Below are positions 1 through 4,465 of a stretch of 6,064 nucleotides of DNA, one piece after another (within the stretch, counting starts at the first letter, position 1; every line of letters starts with the position of its first letter). Below the pieces are notes generated by a model, which saw nothing but the letters and a program-made list of their open reading frames with translations, was not told the origin of the DNA and ran no database searches. The stretch covers positions 1-6,064 of the forward strand of contig JAFWRL010000304.1 of assembly GCA_017520105.1 (NCBI GenBank). The letters run 5' to 3'. Source of the DNA: Fibrobacter sp. Lineage in GTDB: Bacteria; Fibrobacterota; Fibrobacteria; Fibrobacterales; Fibrobacteraceae. The position numbers were made by a program, and so were the translations under genes.

Positions 1-106
1 CTGCATAAAGCTGCCACGCTTCACCAGATAAACGCCAGCCCCCTGGAAGCGGGCCTTGACAGCAGCCTTGAGAGAAGCACCGGCAGCAACCTTGACCTTG
101 CCAATA
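1..106 (-). pseudogene. Host gene fragment, C-terminal part, cut by the prophage
   Basis: On the minus strand this frame is open from about position 108 to the window edge. It reads roughly 35 residues ending in GVYLVKRGSFMQ before leaving the window. Codon choice is very biased (AAG, GCT, GTC, GGC), as in well expressed host genes. There is no start codon, and an in-frame TAG sits at 109-111 just upstream, so the frame appears severed where the prophage begins. The GVYLVKRGS stretch resembles C-terminal sorting or basic tail domains of secreted Fibrobacter and Bacteroidota proteins, but this is a resemblance only. The plus strand is also open from 1 to the TGA at 124-126, with poorer codon use, and I regard it as a shadow. 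Confidence 0.5.
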
Positions 107-123
107 TGCTAAAGCGGAAGAAA

Positions 124-131
124 TGAGACAA
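124..131 (+). promoter_or_regulatory. TGAGACAA motif, copy 1 (candidate transposase/repressor site)
   Basis: First copy of the repeated motif, 17 bp inside the proposed terminus. Its flank AATGAGACAAG is matched over 11 bases by copy 2 in inverted orientation. Confidence 0.45.
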
Positions 132-145
132 GATTAAAAAGAGGG

Positions 146-167
146 AATCAAGCCGGAAGCCTTGATT
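146..167. repeat. Hairpin AATCAAG / CTTGATT
   Basis: A 7-bp perfect inverted repeat with an 8-nt loop. On the minus strand it is followed after a few bases by CTCTTTTT, so it could be a weak terminator reading out of the prophage. The role is uncertain. Confidence 0.35.
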
Positions 168-180
168 TTATTGGGTTTGC

Positions 181-188
181 TTGTCTCA
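181..188 (-). promoter_or_regulatory. TGAGACAA motif, copy 2 (inverted)
   Basis: Second copy, on the minus strand, with the same AATGAGACAAG core as copy 1 and lying 57 bp from it. Confidence 0.45.
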
Positions 189-261
189 TTTTACCCGATA
201 AATGTGTGTTTTTTAATTTTGCCGTTTTTTCGCAAATTTCGCCATGTGTTCTTTCGATGCG

Positions 262-290
262 AAAATGTCTCACGAGTGGTGAGACATTTT
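262..290. repeat. Perfect 12-bp inverted repeat containing TGAGACA copies 3 and 4
   Basis: AAAATGTCTCAC at 262-273 is exactly mirrored by GTGAGACATTTT at 279-290 around a 5-nt spacer (GAGTG). The dyad fits a dimeric regulator or a pair of oppositely oriented transposase protomers. Because T-rich sequence follows on the plus side, a bidirectional intrinsic terminator is a competing reading. The same half-site occurs alone at 124, 181 and 400, which favours a protein-binding site. Confidence 0.6.
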
Positions 291-353
291 TATTTTATTG
301 AATTGGCGTTTTTGAGCCGTTTAGAGCGTTTTGAATTTTTATTGAAAAATGGG

Positions 354-376
354 GTGCGGACATTTCGTGCGGACAT
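354..376 (+). repeat. Direct repeat GTGCGGACAT x2
   Basis: Two exact 10-base copies at 354-363 and 367-376 with a 13-bp period, in the AT-rich end region. The function is unknown. Confidence 0.4.
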
Positions 377-399
377 GTTTTTTGAGTTTGTCGCATTTT

Positions 400-408
400 G
401 TGAGACAA
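400..408 (+). promoter_or_regulatory. TGAGACA motif, copy 5
   Basis: GTGAGACAA, identical in its core to the arms of the inverted repeat at 262-290. It overlaps the T-tract of the operon terminator, so binding here could affect termination or read-out. Confidence 0.4.
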
Positions 409-437
409 AAAAAGAGCCTCGGTTTTGTCCGAGACCC
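407..437 (-). terminator. Intrinsic terminator of the minus-strand operon
   Basis: On the minus strand GGGTCTCGG (437-429) pairs with CCGAGGCTC (422-414) as a 9-bp stem with two G-T pairs and a 6-nt loop. Seven T residues (413-407) follow directly. It lies 20 bp after the stop of the last gene. Confidence 0.85.
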
Positions 438-457
438 TAGAATTTTGGCGGTTGGTG

Positions 458-1255
458 TTATTTGCTTGGATTGTTGCATTTGGCCTTTTTCATTTGCAGT
501 ATCTGCGAGAACTGTTCGATTGTTGGCACCTGGAGTGTGCCGTTGCCGTAATTTCCGGGTGAATCCATGCTTTCAATGCCTGTTCCCATACGTTTAGAAG
601 TGGCGTAGTGCTTGACCATTTCATGGACTTCGAAGGCGTTGAACGGGTATTCCAGACGGTCAAATCCATAGAAATTGAGCACTGTACCGACGTGCGGATC
701 GTTGAAAACGAGCTTTTTGTATTTTTTGGCGATTTTTGCAGTTTTCTTGAGGAGTAGCGGGAGTAATAGTTCTAGCTGGCGGTCTGTTTCGGCTTGTTCG
801 GGCGTCTTCCGGTTGGCTTGGTAGTCCTTCCAGTTGCGGAGTGCGGCGTGCCAATCGGAGAGCGGCAGGCCTGTTTTCATTTTCCAACCGGTCATTGCAT
901 AGTAGTTGTAGAAGCGTTTTGCACAGTCTGCGGACTTGCCGATTGTGGTTGCATATTCAATGGCTTCGGCTTCGCTTTGCGGGTGGTTGCCTGCGTTTGT
1001 TCTGGAGTTCTTTGCGGAGCGCTTGACGCTGAAAATGCAGTAATCGTCCTTGATTCCTTCGGTATCTTCGGAGTGCATGATGAACTTGATGTTGACGATA
1101 AGCGAGCGACCTGTTTCTGTTGAACCGTCCATTTCGAAGAGAACGAGGCGGTCACCGACGGAATACAGGCGATCAACTTTGCGGATGACGAACGTCAAAT
1201 CGCCATTTAGGAGCGGTTCAAATTTCTTTTTAGTGACTTTCAAGATGTGTTCCAT
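458..1255 (-). CDS. DUF3850-like (PUA/ASCH-fold) protein with extra helical domain
   Basis: Last gene of the operon, 265 aa. Residues 1-78 match the DUF3850 pattern, a PUA-superfamily fold: LLNGDLTFVIRKVDR at 15-29, then YSVGDRLVLFE at 31-41, and CIFSVKR near 73-79. DUF3850 proteins are usually about this one domain, so the remaining 185 residues are an addition. Residues 90-146 (acidic helix, then FYNYYAMTGWKM and DWHAALRNWKDY) resemble short helical segments seen near the C-terminus of phage replication proteins. A Leu/Lys-rich helix follows (160-182), and the C-terminal 80 residues are unrecognised. The ATG lies 2 nt after the previous stop with AGAGGT as ribosome site. PUA-fold domains often bind RNA or modified nucleotides; the function here is unknown. 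Confidence 0.8.
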   Translation of the reverse strand: MEHILKVTKKKFEPLLNGDLTFVIRKVDRLYSVGDRLVLFEMDGSTETGRSLIVNIKFIMHSEDTEGIKDDYCIFSVKRSAKNSRTNAGNHPQSEAEAIEYATTIGKSADCAKRFYNYYAMTGWKMKTGLPLSDWHAALRNWKDYQANRKTPEQAETDRQLELLLPLLLKKTAKIAKKYKKLVFNDPHVGTVLNFYGFDRLEYPFNAFEVHEMVKHYATSKRMGTGIESMDSPGNYGNGTLQVPTIEQFSQILQMKKAKCNNPSK

Positions 1256-1257
1256 AG

Positions 1258-1650
1258 TTACCTCTTACGGTATTGCCAGGACTGTGGCGGGCGTGTCGCT
1301 TTCGGGTCGTTCAGGGCGTCTGCGACGGTGAGCCAATCATTGTCATAAAATGAGGCGCTGTCGATGTGCCAGGCGTAAAGCTTGCCGTTACCCTGATTCT
1401 TGTACGCTTCAACGGCTTCGCGATCAAGGCAGGCTCTAGAGCAAAGTTCATCGGTGACGTACGGTATTTCTTGGACGTGCGAAACTTCCATTATGCCGGT
1501 TACATGATGGGAGGAAGTGTCATAGAGATAGACTTCGAACGGTCCGCGTTCCTTTGGTGCGGTTTTGCGGAGTTCTATTGTCTTGTACTTACTGTAAATG
1601 AGGTCTGCCCATTCATGGTGAATGCTCATCAGTATGAGGACTGTATTCAT
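1258..1650 (-). CDS. ASCH-domain (PUA-like) protein
   Basis: A 130-aa protein. LILMSIHHEWADLIYSKYK followed by TIELRK (residues 24-29) is the typical ASCH opening: an aliphatic strand, SI-x-x-E/W helix, a K-rich turn and ELRK. The next strands are FEVYLYDTSS (38-47) and VTGIMEV (50-56), and YAWHID (about 92-97) provides the closing strand. ASCH domains are proposed to bind RNA, and some relatives hydrolyse modified nucleosides; no specific activity can be assigned here. The start is fixed by AAGGAG at 1658-1663, 7 nt upstream. It sits directly before a second PUA-fold gene with a 2-nt gap, so the two are probably translated together. Confidence 0.75.
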   Translation of the reverse strand: MNTVLILMSIHHEWADLIYSKYKTIELRKTAPKERGPFEVYLYDTSSHHVTGIMEVSHVQEIPYVTDELCSRACLDREAVEAYKNQGNGKLYAWHIDSASFYDNDWLTVADALNDPKATRPPQSWQYRKR

Positions 1651-1661
1651 TAGAAGTCTCC

Positions 1662-1844
1662 TTACGATATCCTTGTCAGTGTTGACAAGAGTTTGAAGAT
1701 GATGGCGATCATTATGCCGAACGAGAAAAGGTTTGCGAAGAAAACGGCTAGATGTAGGCAGTTGTTCTTGAATCCCTGCCTGATACGGTGTTTTAGCGTC
1801 TCGAAATTGCCCATTTCGGTGCGCTTTTTTGGGTGTTTTATCAT
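1662..1844 (-). CDS. Small single-span membrane protein (60 aa), unknown
   Basis: The N-terminus is strongly basic (KHPKKR at 3-8, then KHRIRQGFK at 18-26). One hydrophobic segment follows at about residues 29-53 (AVFFANLFSFGIMIAIIFKLL). By the positive-inside rule the N-terminus should be cytoplasmic. The start is supported by AAAGGAG at 1851-1857, 6 nt upstream, which directly abuts the T-tract of the preceding terminator. The stop overlaps the ribosome site of the ASCH gene. No family was recognised. It could be accessory cargo, or a lysis or superinfection-exclusion membrane protein; nothing in the sequence decides this. Confidence 0.7.
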   Translation of the reverse strand: MIKHPKKRTEMGNFETLKHRIRQGFKNNCLHLAVFFANLFSFGIMIAIIFKLLSTLTRIS

Positions 1845-1850
1845 GTTTTT

Positions 1851-1857
1851 CTCCTTT
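1851..1857 (-). promoter_or_regulatory. Ribosome binding site of the 60-aa membrane protein
   Basis: AAAGGAG, the best Shine-Dalgarno match in the window, placed immediately after a terminator T-tract. It allows independent translation of transcripts that pass or start near the terminator. Confidence 0.7.
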
Positions 1858-1880
1858 AAAAAAAGGCCCTTTCAGGCCTT
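1858..1880 (-). terminator. Intrinsic terminator inside the operon
   Basis: On the minus strand AAGGCC (1880-1875), loop TGAAAG, GGCCTT (1868-1863), with a T run reaching 1858. It lies 25 bp after the DUF5675 stop. It would limit transcription into the last three genes, unless it is bypassed or they have a promoter inside the preceding gene. Confidence 0.75.
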
Positions 1881-1905
1881 GATTTTGAGCTTTGAACCGT
1901 TTAAA

Positions 1906-2376
1906 TCATCTCTTGTTGGTGATGGTGAGGGTTGCTTCGTTGTAGTCCTCGGTCATGTACTCGATGACTTTGGACGTGGCGTTTTGATAGATGATGTTCG
2001 ACTTTTCGTCGTGCTTGAATGCGGCAAGGATGCAGCCTTGTGTCTCTTCCGGGCGGTTGCCACCGTGGATGCGGACGCCTTCAAATCCAGGCACGTTCAG
2101 GATGAGCGGGAGCGGCCTCTGGAAGCGTTTGGAGTGCGTAATGACGCACTGGTATGTGCCTGCTGGGATTGCTGTCTTTCCGGGGACTTTCGGGCCTGTG
2201 CGGACCGTGGGTTCCATGGTGTAGCAGACGAAATGGCCCTGCGGGTCGTATTCCCGCGAACGCCATGTCTTGAGGTCGGTGTCGAGGTATTCGTGGGCAA
2301 TCTTCATCCAGCCGATGGTGCGGTCCGGTAAAAAGATTCTGCGTTCGATGTTGATGTGGATGCGTTTGAATTTCAT
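1906..2376 (-). CDS. DUF5675 family protein
   Basis: A 156-aa protein matching the DUF5675 layout: a first strand IERR..L..RTIGWMKI (10-26), VCYTMEPTVR (50-59), GKTAIPAGTYQ (66-76), PLILNVPGFEGVRIHGGN (90-107) and TQGCILAA (112-119). The HGGN and GC motifs (H104, C115) recall the His and Cys of YkuD-type L,D-transpeptidases, so peptidoglycan-directed activity is possible but unproven. The gene starts 2 nt after the stop of a 32-aa membrane peptide and has no clear Shine-Dalgarno of its own, so it is probably translated by coupling. Pairing of a small membrane peptide with a possible wall-acting protein is suggestive of a lysis module. The family call is firm; the function is inferred. Confidence 0.85.
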   Translation of the reverse strand: MKFKRIHINIERRIFLPDRTIGWMKIAHEYLDTDLKTWRSREYDPQGHFVCYTMEPTVRTGPKVPGKTAIPAGTYQCVITHSKRFQRPLPLILNVPGFEGVRIHGGNRPEETQGCILAAFKHDEKSNIIYQNATSKVIEYMTEDYNEATLTITNKR

Positions 2377-2378
2377 GG

Positions 2379-2477
2379 CTAGATGTTGTTGAGTTGGTGG
2401 ATGACGATGGCGAAGCCGATTGCTTCAAGTGCGGCGAGTACCGCAAATGCGAGAATGAGCTTATTAGTGCGCTGCAT
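2379..2477 (-). CDS. 32-aa single-span membrane peptide
   Basis: It begins MQRTNK, then has a hydrophobic stretch LILAFAVLAALEAIGFAIVI (about residues 7-26), and ends HQLNNI. AAGGAA at 2482-2487 gives a good ribosome site. The stop is 2 nt before the DUF5675 start, so the two are probably co-translated. A basic N-terminus and one helix fit a small holin-like or spanin-like peptide, or simply a membrane regulator. No family was recognised. Confidence 0.65.
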   Translation of the reverse strand: MQRTNKLILAFAVLAALEAIGFAIVIHQLNNI

Positions 2478-2925
2478 GCTGTTCCTTTTTTGGGCGTCCT
2501 ATTGGCCCCGGATTTGGGTGTTTCTTTCTCCACCAGATGCGCTTTCTTTCTCGGTCGTATTCCTTGTTTTTTTCGCGCCACTGTGCGTTATACTTGCTGT
2601 TTGCCGCCTTTCCCTTCTCGGTCGCGTTGTATTCGCGATGCCTTGCGTTGATTTCGTCCTTGTTTTCTTCGCGATACTTTTGGTGATACTGCTTGCGTTC
2701 GGGGGAAGCGTCGTATTCCTTTTGCCAGGCTTTTCTCTTGGGGTCGTTTCATCGCTTCGCGTCGTGCTTCCGCTGAATTTCCCTGCGCCTTTCAGGGTTT
2801 TTCTCGGCCCATCGTTTCTGTGCGTTCGCCTGGTTACGCTTTCCCGGGTCTTCTATTCGTTGCGGACGATAGCTGTCATGGTGCATGGCGATCTTGTTAG
2901 CAATGAGGGATTCCCAGTTTTGCAT
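2464..2925 (-). pseudogene. Lys/Arg-rich repetitive protein interrupted by an in-frame TGA
   Basis: Starting at ATG 2925 with a strong ribosome site (AAGGAA at 2931-2936), the frame encodes 58 residues and then meets TGA at 2749-2751. In the same frame another 94 codons continue to tandem TAA stops (2464-2466, 2461-2463). Both halves have the same very charged composition and related segments: QKRWAEKNPERRRE before the stop, KYREENKDEINARHREY and QWREKNKEYDRERKR after it. The C-terminus includes GRPKK, an AT-hook-like core. The second half has no ATG, GTG or TTG near its beginning. This is either a nonsense-mutated gene yielding a 58-aa product or a readthrough gene of 153 codons. Such charged repeats occur in many phage proteins of unknown role; nucleic-acid binding is an inference. 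Confidence 0.65.
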
Positions 2926-2930
2926 GACTA

Positions 2931-2936
2931 TTCCTT
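2931..2936 (-). promoter_or_regulatory. Ribosome binding site of the Lys/Arg-rich gene
   Basis: AAGGAA, 5 nt before the ATG at 2925, inside AGGAAAAGGAA. It supports this start and shows that at least the 58-aa part is built to be translated. Confidence 0.65.
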
Positions 2937-2951
2937 TTCCTGTTTAGTTTA

Positions 2952-3015
2952 GTGCGAGTGCGGGGGCTCGAACCCCGCCGATGCAAGCCACTCTACTTGC
3001 ACCGTGGCCAACCGC
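2952..3015 (-). ncRNA. tRNA-like element (T-arm and second hairpin), probably not a functional tRNA
   Basis: On the minus strand CGGGG (2977-2973), loop TTCGAGC, CCCCG (2965-2961) is a perfect 5-bp T-arm whose loop fits the tRNA consensus TTCRANY. Just upstream is a 6-bp hairpin, TGCAAG and CTTGCA (3001-2982), with an 8-nt loop that would take the anticodon-arm position. I could not find a 7-bp acceptor partner for the bases after the T-arm, a proper D-arm or a 3' CCA. It may be a tRNA relic or a tRNA-mimicking structure in the transcript between two genes. A short frame crosses it (ending GFEPPHSH) but has no ATG. Confidence 0.4.
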
Positions 3016-3045
3016 AACCCGCCGTGATAGCCGTCTCGAAAATGG

Positions 3046-3189
3046 CTAGAACGTGACGGTTATCGTAAGCACTGCCGCCGCTATCCAGTAGATGACCTTG
3101 CGGATGTCCATATCTACGATGCCGTAAACGATGGCCGCCGCAATATCAAGGATGATGAGGACCAGCGGAAAGATTTGTTGTTTGCTCAT
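3046..3189 (-). CDS. 47-aa membrane hairpin protein (two spans)
   Basis: Two hydrophobic helices, at about residues 6-25 (IFPLVLIILDIAAAIVYGIV) and 32-46 (VIYWIAAAVLTITVT), are joined by a charged turn DMDIRK (26-31). The ATG overlaps the TGA of the upstream 59-aa gene as ATGA, and GGGAG lies 5 nt before it, so start and coupling are well supported. The size and topology are like small phage holin-type or early-region membrane proteins, but no family was recognised. It ends just before the tRNA-like element. Confidence 0.75.
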   Translation of the reverse strand: MSKQQIFPLVLIILDIAAAIVYGIVDMDIRKVIYWIAAAVLTITVTF

Positions 3190-3365
3190 CCCTTCTCCCA
3201 CTTTGCAAGCAGGTCGTTCATTGCCGCGTGTGGGCTTGTGCCTACGCCGCGCATGAGTTCCTTGCCTGCCGTTTGCCTGATGACCACGGCGTAACCGTGC
3301 GTGAAGTCAGCTTCGAGGGAGAGCTGGTCGCGGAAGAAGTCGAGTGTCTCTTTACTGTTCGGCAT
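3186..3365 (-). CDS. 59-aa protein, unknown, Mu-like early region
   Basis: I chose the start MPNSKET at 3365 because AAGGAAG sits 6 nt before it. An ATG at 3386 would add seven residues and overlap the upstream gene further, without a ribosome site. With the chosen start the gene overlaps the DUF3164 stop by 14 nt. The protein has an N-terminal helix (KETLDFFRDQLSLEA), a strand GYAVVIRQ (about 24-31) and a C-terminal helix SPHAAMNDLLAKWEKG. The alternating strand and helix suggest a small alpha/beta fold. No family was recognised. It is coupled by ATGA to the membrane hairpin protein. Confidence 0.7.
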   Translation of the reverse strand: MPNSKETLDFFRDQLSLEADFTHGYAVVIRQTAGKELMRGVGTSPHAAMNDLLAKWEKG

Positions 3366-4005
3366 TCTTGACTTCCTTTGCATCAACTTGGATGTCGTTG
3401 AAGTTCAGGCTGATTTCGTTCCAGCCACCTTCGGGAACATCAGTGTTCTTGGAGCGGAAACGGAGTGCCATCTTGGATGACTTTACGAAGATGGAATCGT
3501 CCAGAAGCTGCATGGCTTTTTTCCATTCGTGGTCCTGGATGTCGATGCGCTTGAGCTTGAGGAGCATCGCCGTGTTGATGCGGCCCTGCTTGTCAACGGA
3601 GAACGCCTGAGCGATGACCTTGGAAAGCGTCGGGTCGGTGTCCTTGAGCTTGTCGTTGATCCACTTGTCGATGGTAGTCTTGACCATCTGCAGGCGTTCG
3701 TCGAAACTGATGGTCTCGTCGATGCGGCGTTCGATGCAGAGGTTCTGCGAGAAGTTGTAGAGGAGGATATTGCCTTTCCAGCCTTCGCGGACCTTGTTGT
3801 CCTTCGCAAGTTCCTTGAGGTACTTCTCGATAGAACCCACGATGTCGGCCTTTTCGCTCGCGAGCCTGTCGGAGAGCTTCTGCACCTTCTTGATGATGGA
3901 TTCGACGAGCTTGTCCCTTTTCTTGTCTTCGGGACGGATGTATTCTTCCGGGACGGGGCGGCCCTTGGAATCGAGCCAGTTGCCTTGTTTGTCTTTTTGT
4001 GCCAT
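3352..4005 (-). CDS. DUF3164 family protein
   Basis: A 217-aa protein, near the usual family length. Family-typical parts are visible in order: an N-terminal DSKGRPVPEEYIRPEDKKRD (12-31), a long Lys-rich helix (32-70), GWKGNILLYNFS (75-86), the FDERL motif (101-105), AFSVDKQGRINTAMLLKLKR (133-152) and WKKAMQLLDDSI (about 161-172) before a last strand region RFRSKN. DUF3164 proteins are found in early operons of Mu-like phages and have no settled biochemical role. The gene starts 7 nt after the gp16-family stop with AGGT as a modest ribosome site, so coupling is likely. Confidence 0.9.
   Translation of the reverse strand: MAQKDKQGNWLDSKGRPVPEEYIRPEDKKRDKLVESIIKKVQKLSDRLASEKADIVGSIEKYLKELAKDNKVREGWKGNILLYNFSQNLCIERRIDETISFDERLQMVKTTIDKWINDKLKDTDPTLSKVIAQAFSVDKQGRINTAMLLKLKRIDIQDHEWKKAMQLLDDSIFVKSSKMALRFRSKNTDVPEGGWNEISLNFNDIQVDAKEVKNAEQ
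3372..3378 (-). promoter_or_regulatory. Ribosome binding site deciding the 59-aa gene start
   Basis: AAGGAAG within the end of the DUF3164 gene, 6 nt before ATG 3365. It favours this start over the ATGs at 3383 and 3386. Confidence 0.65.
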
Positions 4006-4012
4006 AAGTTAC

Positions 4013-4465
4013 CTACTTGGTTTTGGTTTGTTTGAATTGTTCGGGACTCTTGGCTCCCATTGCCTGGATCGCCTTGATGATGATTTTCGCGTCATCCTTG
4101 CAGATCCAGGTGATGACCTCGACTCCTGTCAGACGCTTGCAGAATGCGTTCAGAGCCTTGCTGCGGTCTTTGGCTGTCGAGGCCCTTGAGACTTGCGCCC
4201 ACATCGCTTCAATCGCTCTCAGCTGCTTGGGGCTTGCCTTGAACTTGCGCTTGCCGAGTTCGTTGAACTTCTGCACATTGCCGTGGACTTGTACCCGCAA
4301 TTCCTTGATGAGCTGGAAACGCTGTTGCGGGTTCAGGTCCTTGGAGCTTCGGACGTGGTAGCGGTCGTTCAGCATATCGCGGTAAGCTTCGTCGTTCAGC
4401 CCCAGCAGCCTTGCAAGGCCGTGGATGGTCTTGAAGTCCTGTGCACGGCGGTCTGCGGGTGTCAT
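4013..4465 (-). CDS. Mu gp16/GemA-family protein (DUF1018-type)
   Basis: A 150-aa protein starting MTPADRRAQDFKTIHGLARLL. The start ATG overlaps the MuB-type stop as ATGA (4462-4465); the frame extends upstream to an ATG at 4606 inside the ATPase gene, but that extension is a shadow. Family features include KTIHGLARLLGLNDEAYRDML (13-33), with the helix and D-E-x-Y-R pattern, and SPKQLRAIEAMWAQV (about 75-89). KRLTGVEVITWICKDDAKIIIKAIQ follows near the C-terminus (about 109-133). The family is a regular part of Mu-like early regions. Mu GemA has been linked to effects on host gene expression and DNA topology; I would not transfer that role firmly. Confidence 0.88.
   Translation of the reverse strand: MTPADRRAQDFKTIHGLARLLGLNDEAYRDMLNDRYHVRSSKDLNPQQRFQLIKELRVQVHGNVQKFNELGKRKFKASPKQLRAIEAMWAQVSRASTAKDRSKALNAFCKRLTGVEVITWICKDDAKIIIKAIQAMGAKSPEQFKQTKTK

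Larger units (their letters stand above)
109..406. other. AT-rich non-coding prophage end region
   Basis: About 300 bp between the putative prophage terminus and the terminator of the minus-strand operon. It is visibly richer in A and T than the rest and has no convincing gene: plus-strand open frames here lack a ribosome site and plausible composition. It contains the TGAGACA motif array, a perfect 12-bp inverted repeat (262-290), a weaker hairpin (146-167) and a 10-bp direct repeat (354-376). Position and content fit an att end carrying transposase-binding sites, possibly with repressor operators. Confidence 0.6.

Noticed and set aside
1..126. Plus-strand frame ending at TGA 124-126
   Set aside because: It is open for 41 codons but has weaker codon bias than the opposite strand, which reads as a plausible protein.
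124..408. CRISPR array from the repeated motif
   Set aside because: The repeat is only 7-9 bp, orientation varies and spacing is irregular.
162..597. Plus-strand frames 162-440 and 349-597
   Set aside because: They cross the terminator and the AT-rich end region, are Phe-rich from T-runs and have no ribosome site.
2081..2581. Minus-strand frame starting MARKKQG
   Set aside because: It cuts across the charged gene, the 32-aa peptide and DUF5675 in a different frame and lacks a ribosome site.
2590..2753. ATG overlapping the in-frame TGA (ATGA at 2752-2749) starting a 54-aa frame
   Set aside because: It mimics a coupled start, but codon use is poor and no Shine-Dalgarno is well placed; the other frame keeps the repeat pattern of the first half.
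1693..2952. Long plus-strand open frames opposite the DUF5675 and Lys/Arg-rich genes (1693-2331, 2383-2952)
   Set aside because: They lie antisense to genes with family matches or good ribosome sites, have odd composition and no ribosome sites of their own.
2952..3020. A functional tRNA gene
   Set aside because: Only the T-arm is canonical; no acceptor stem or D-arm can be paired and no 3' CCA is present.
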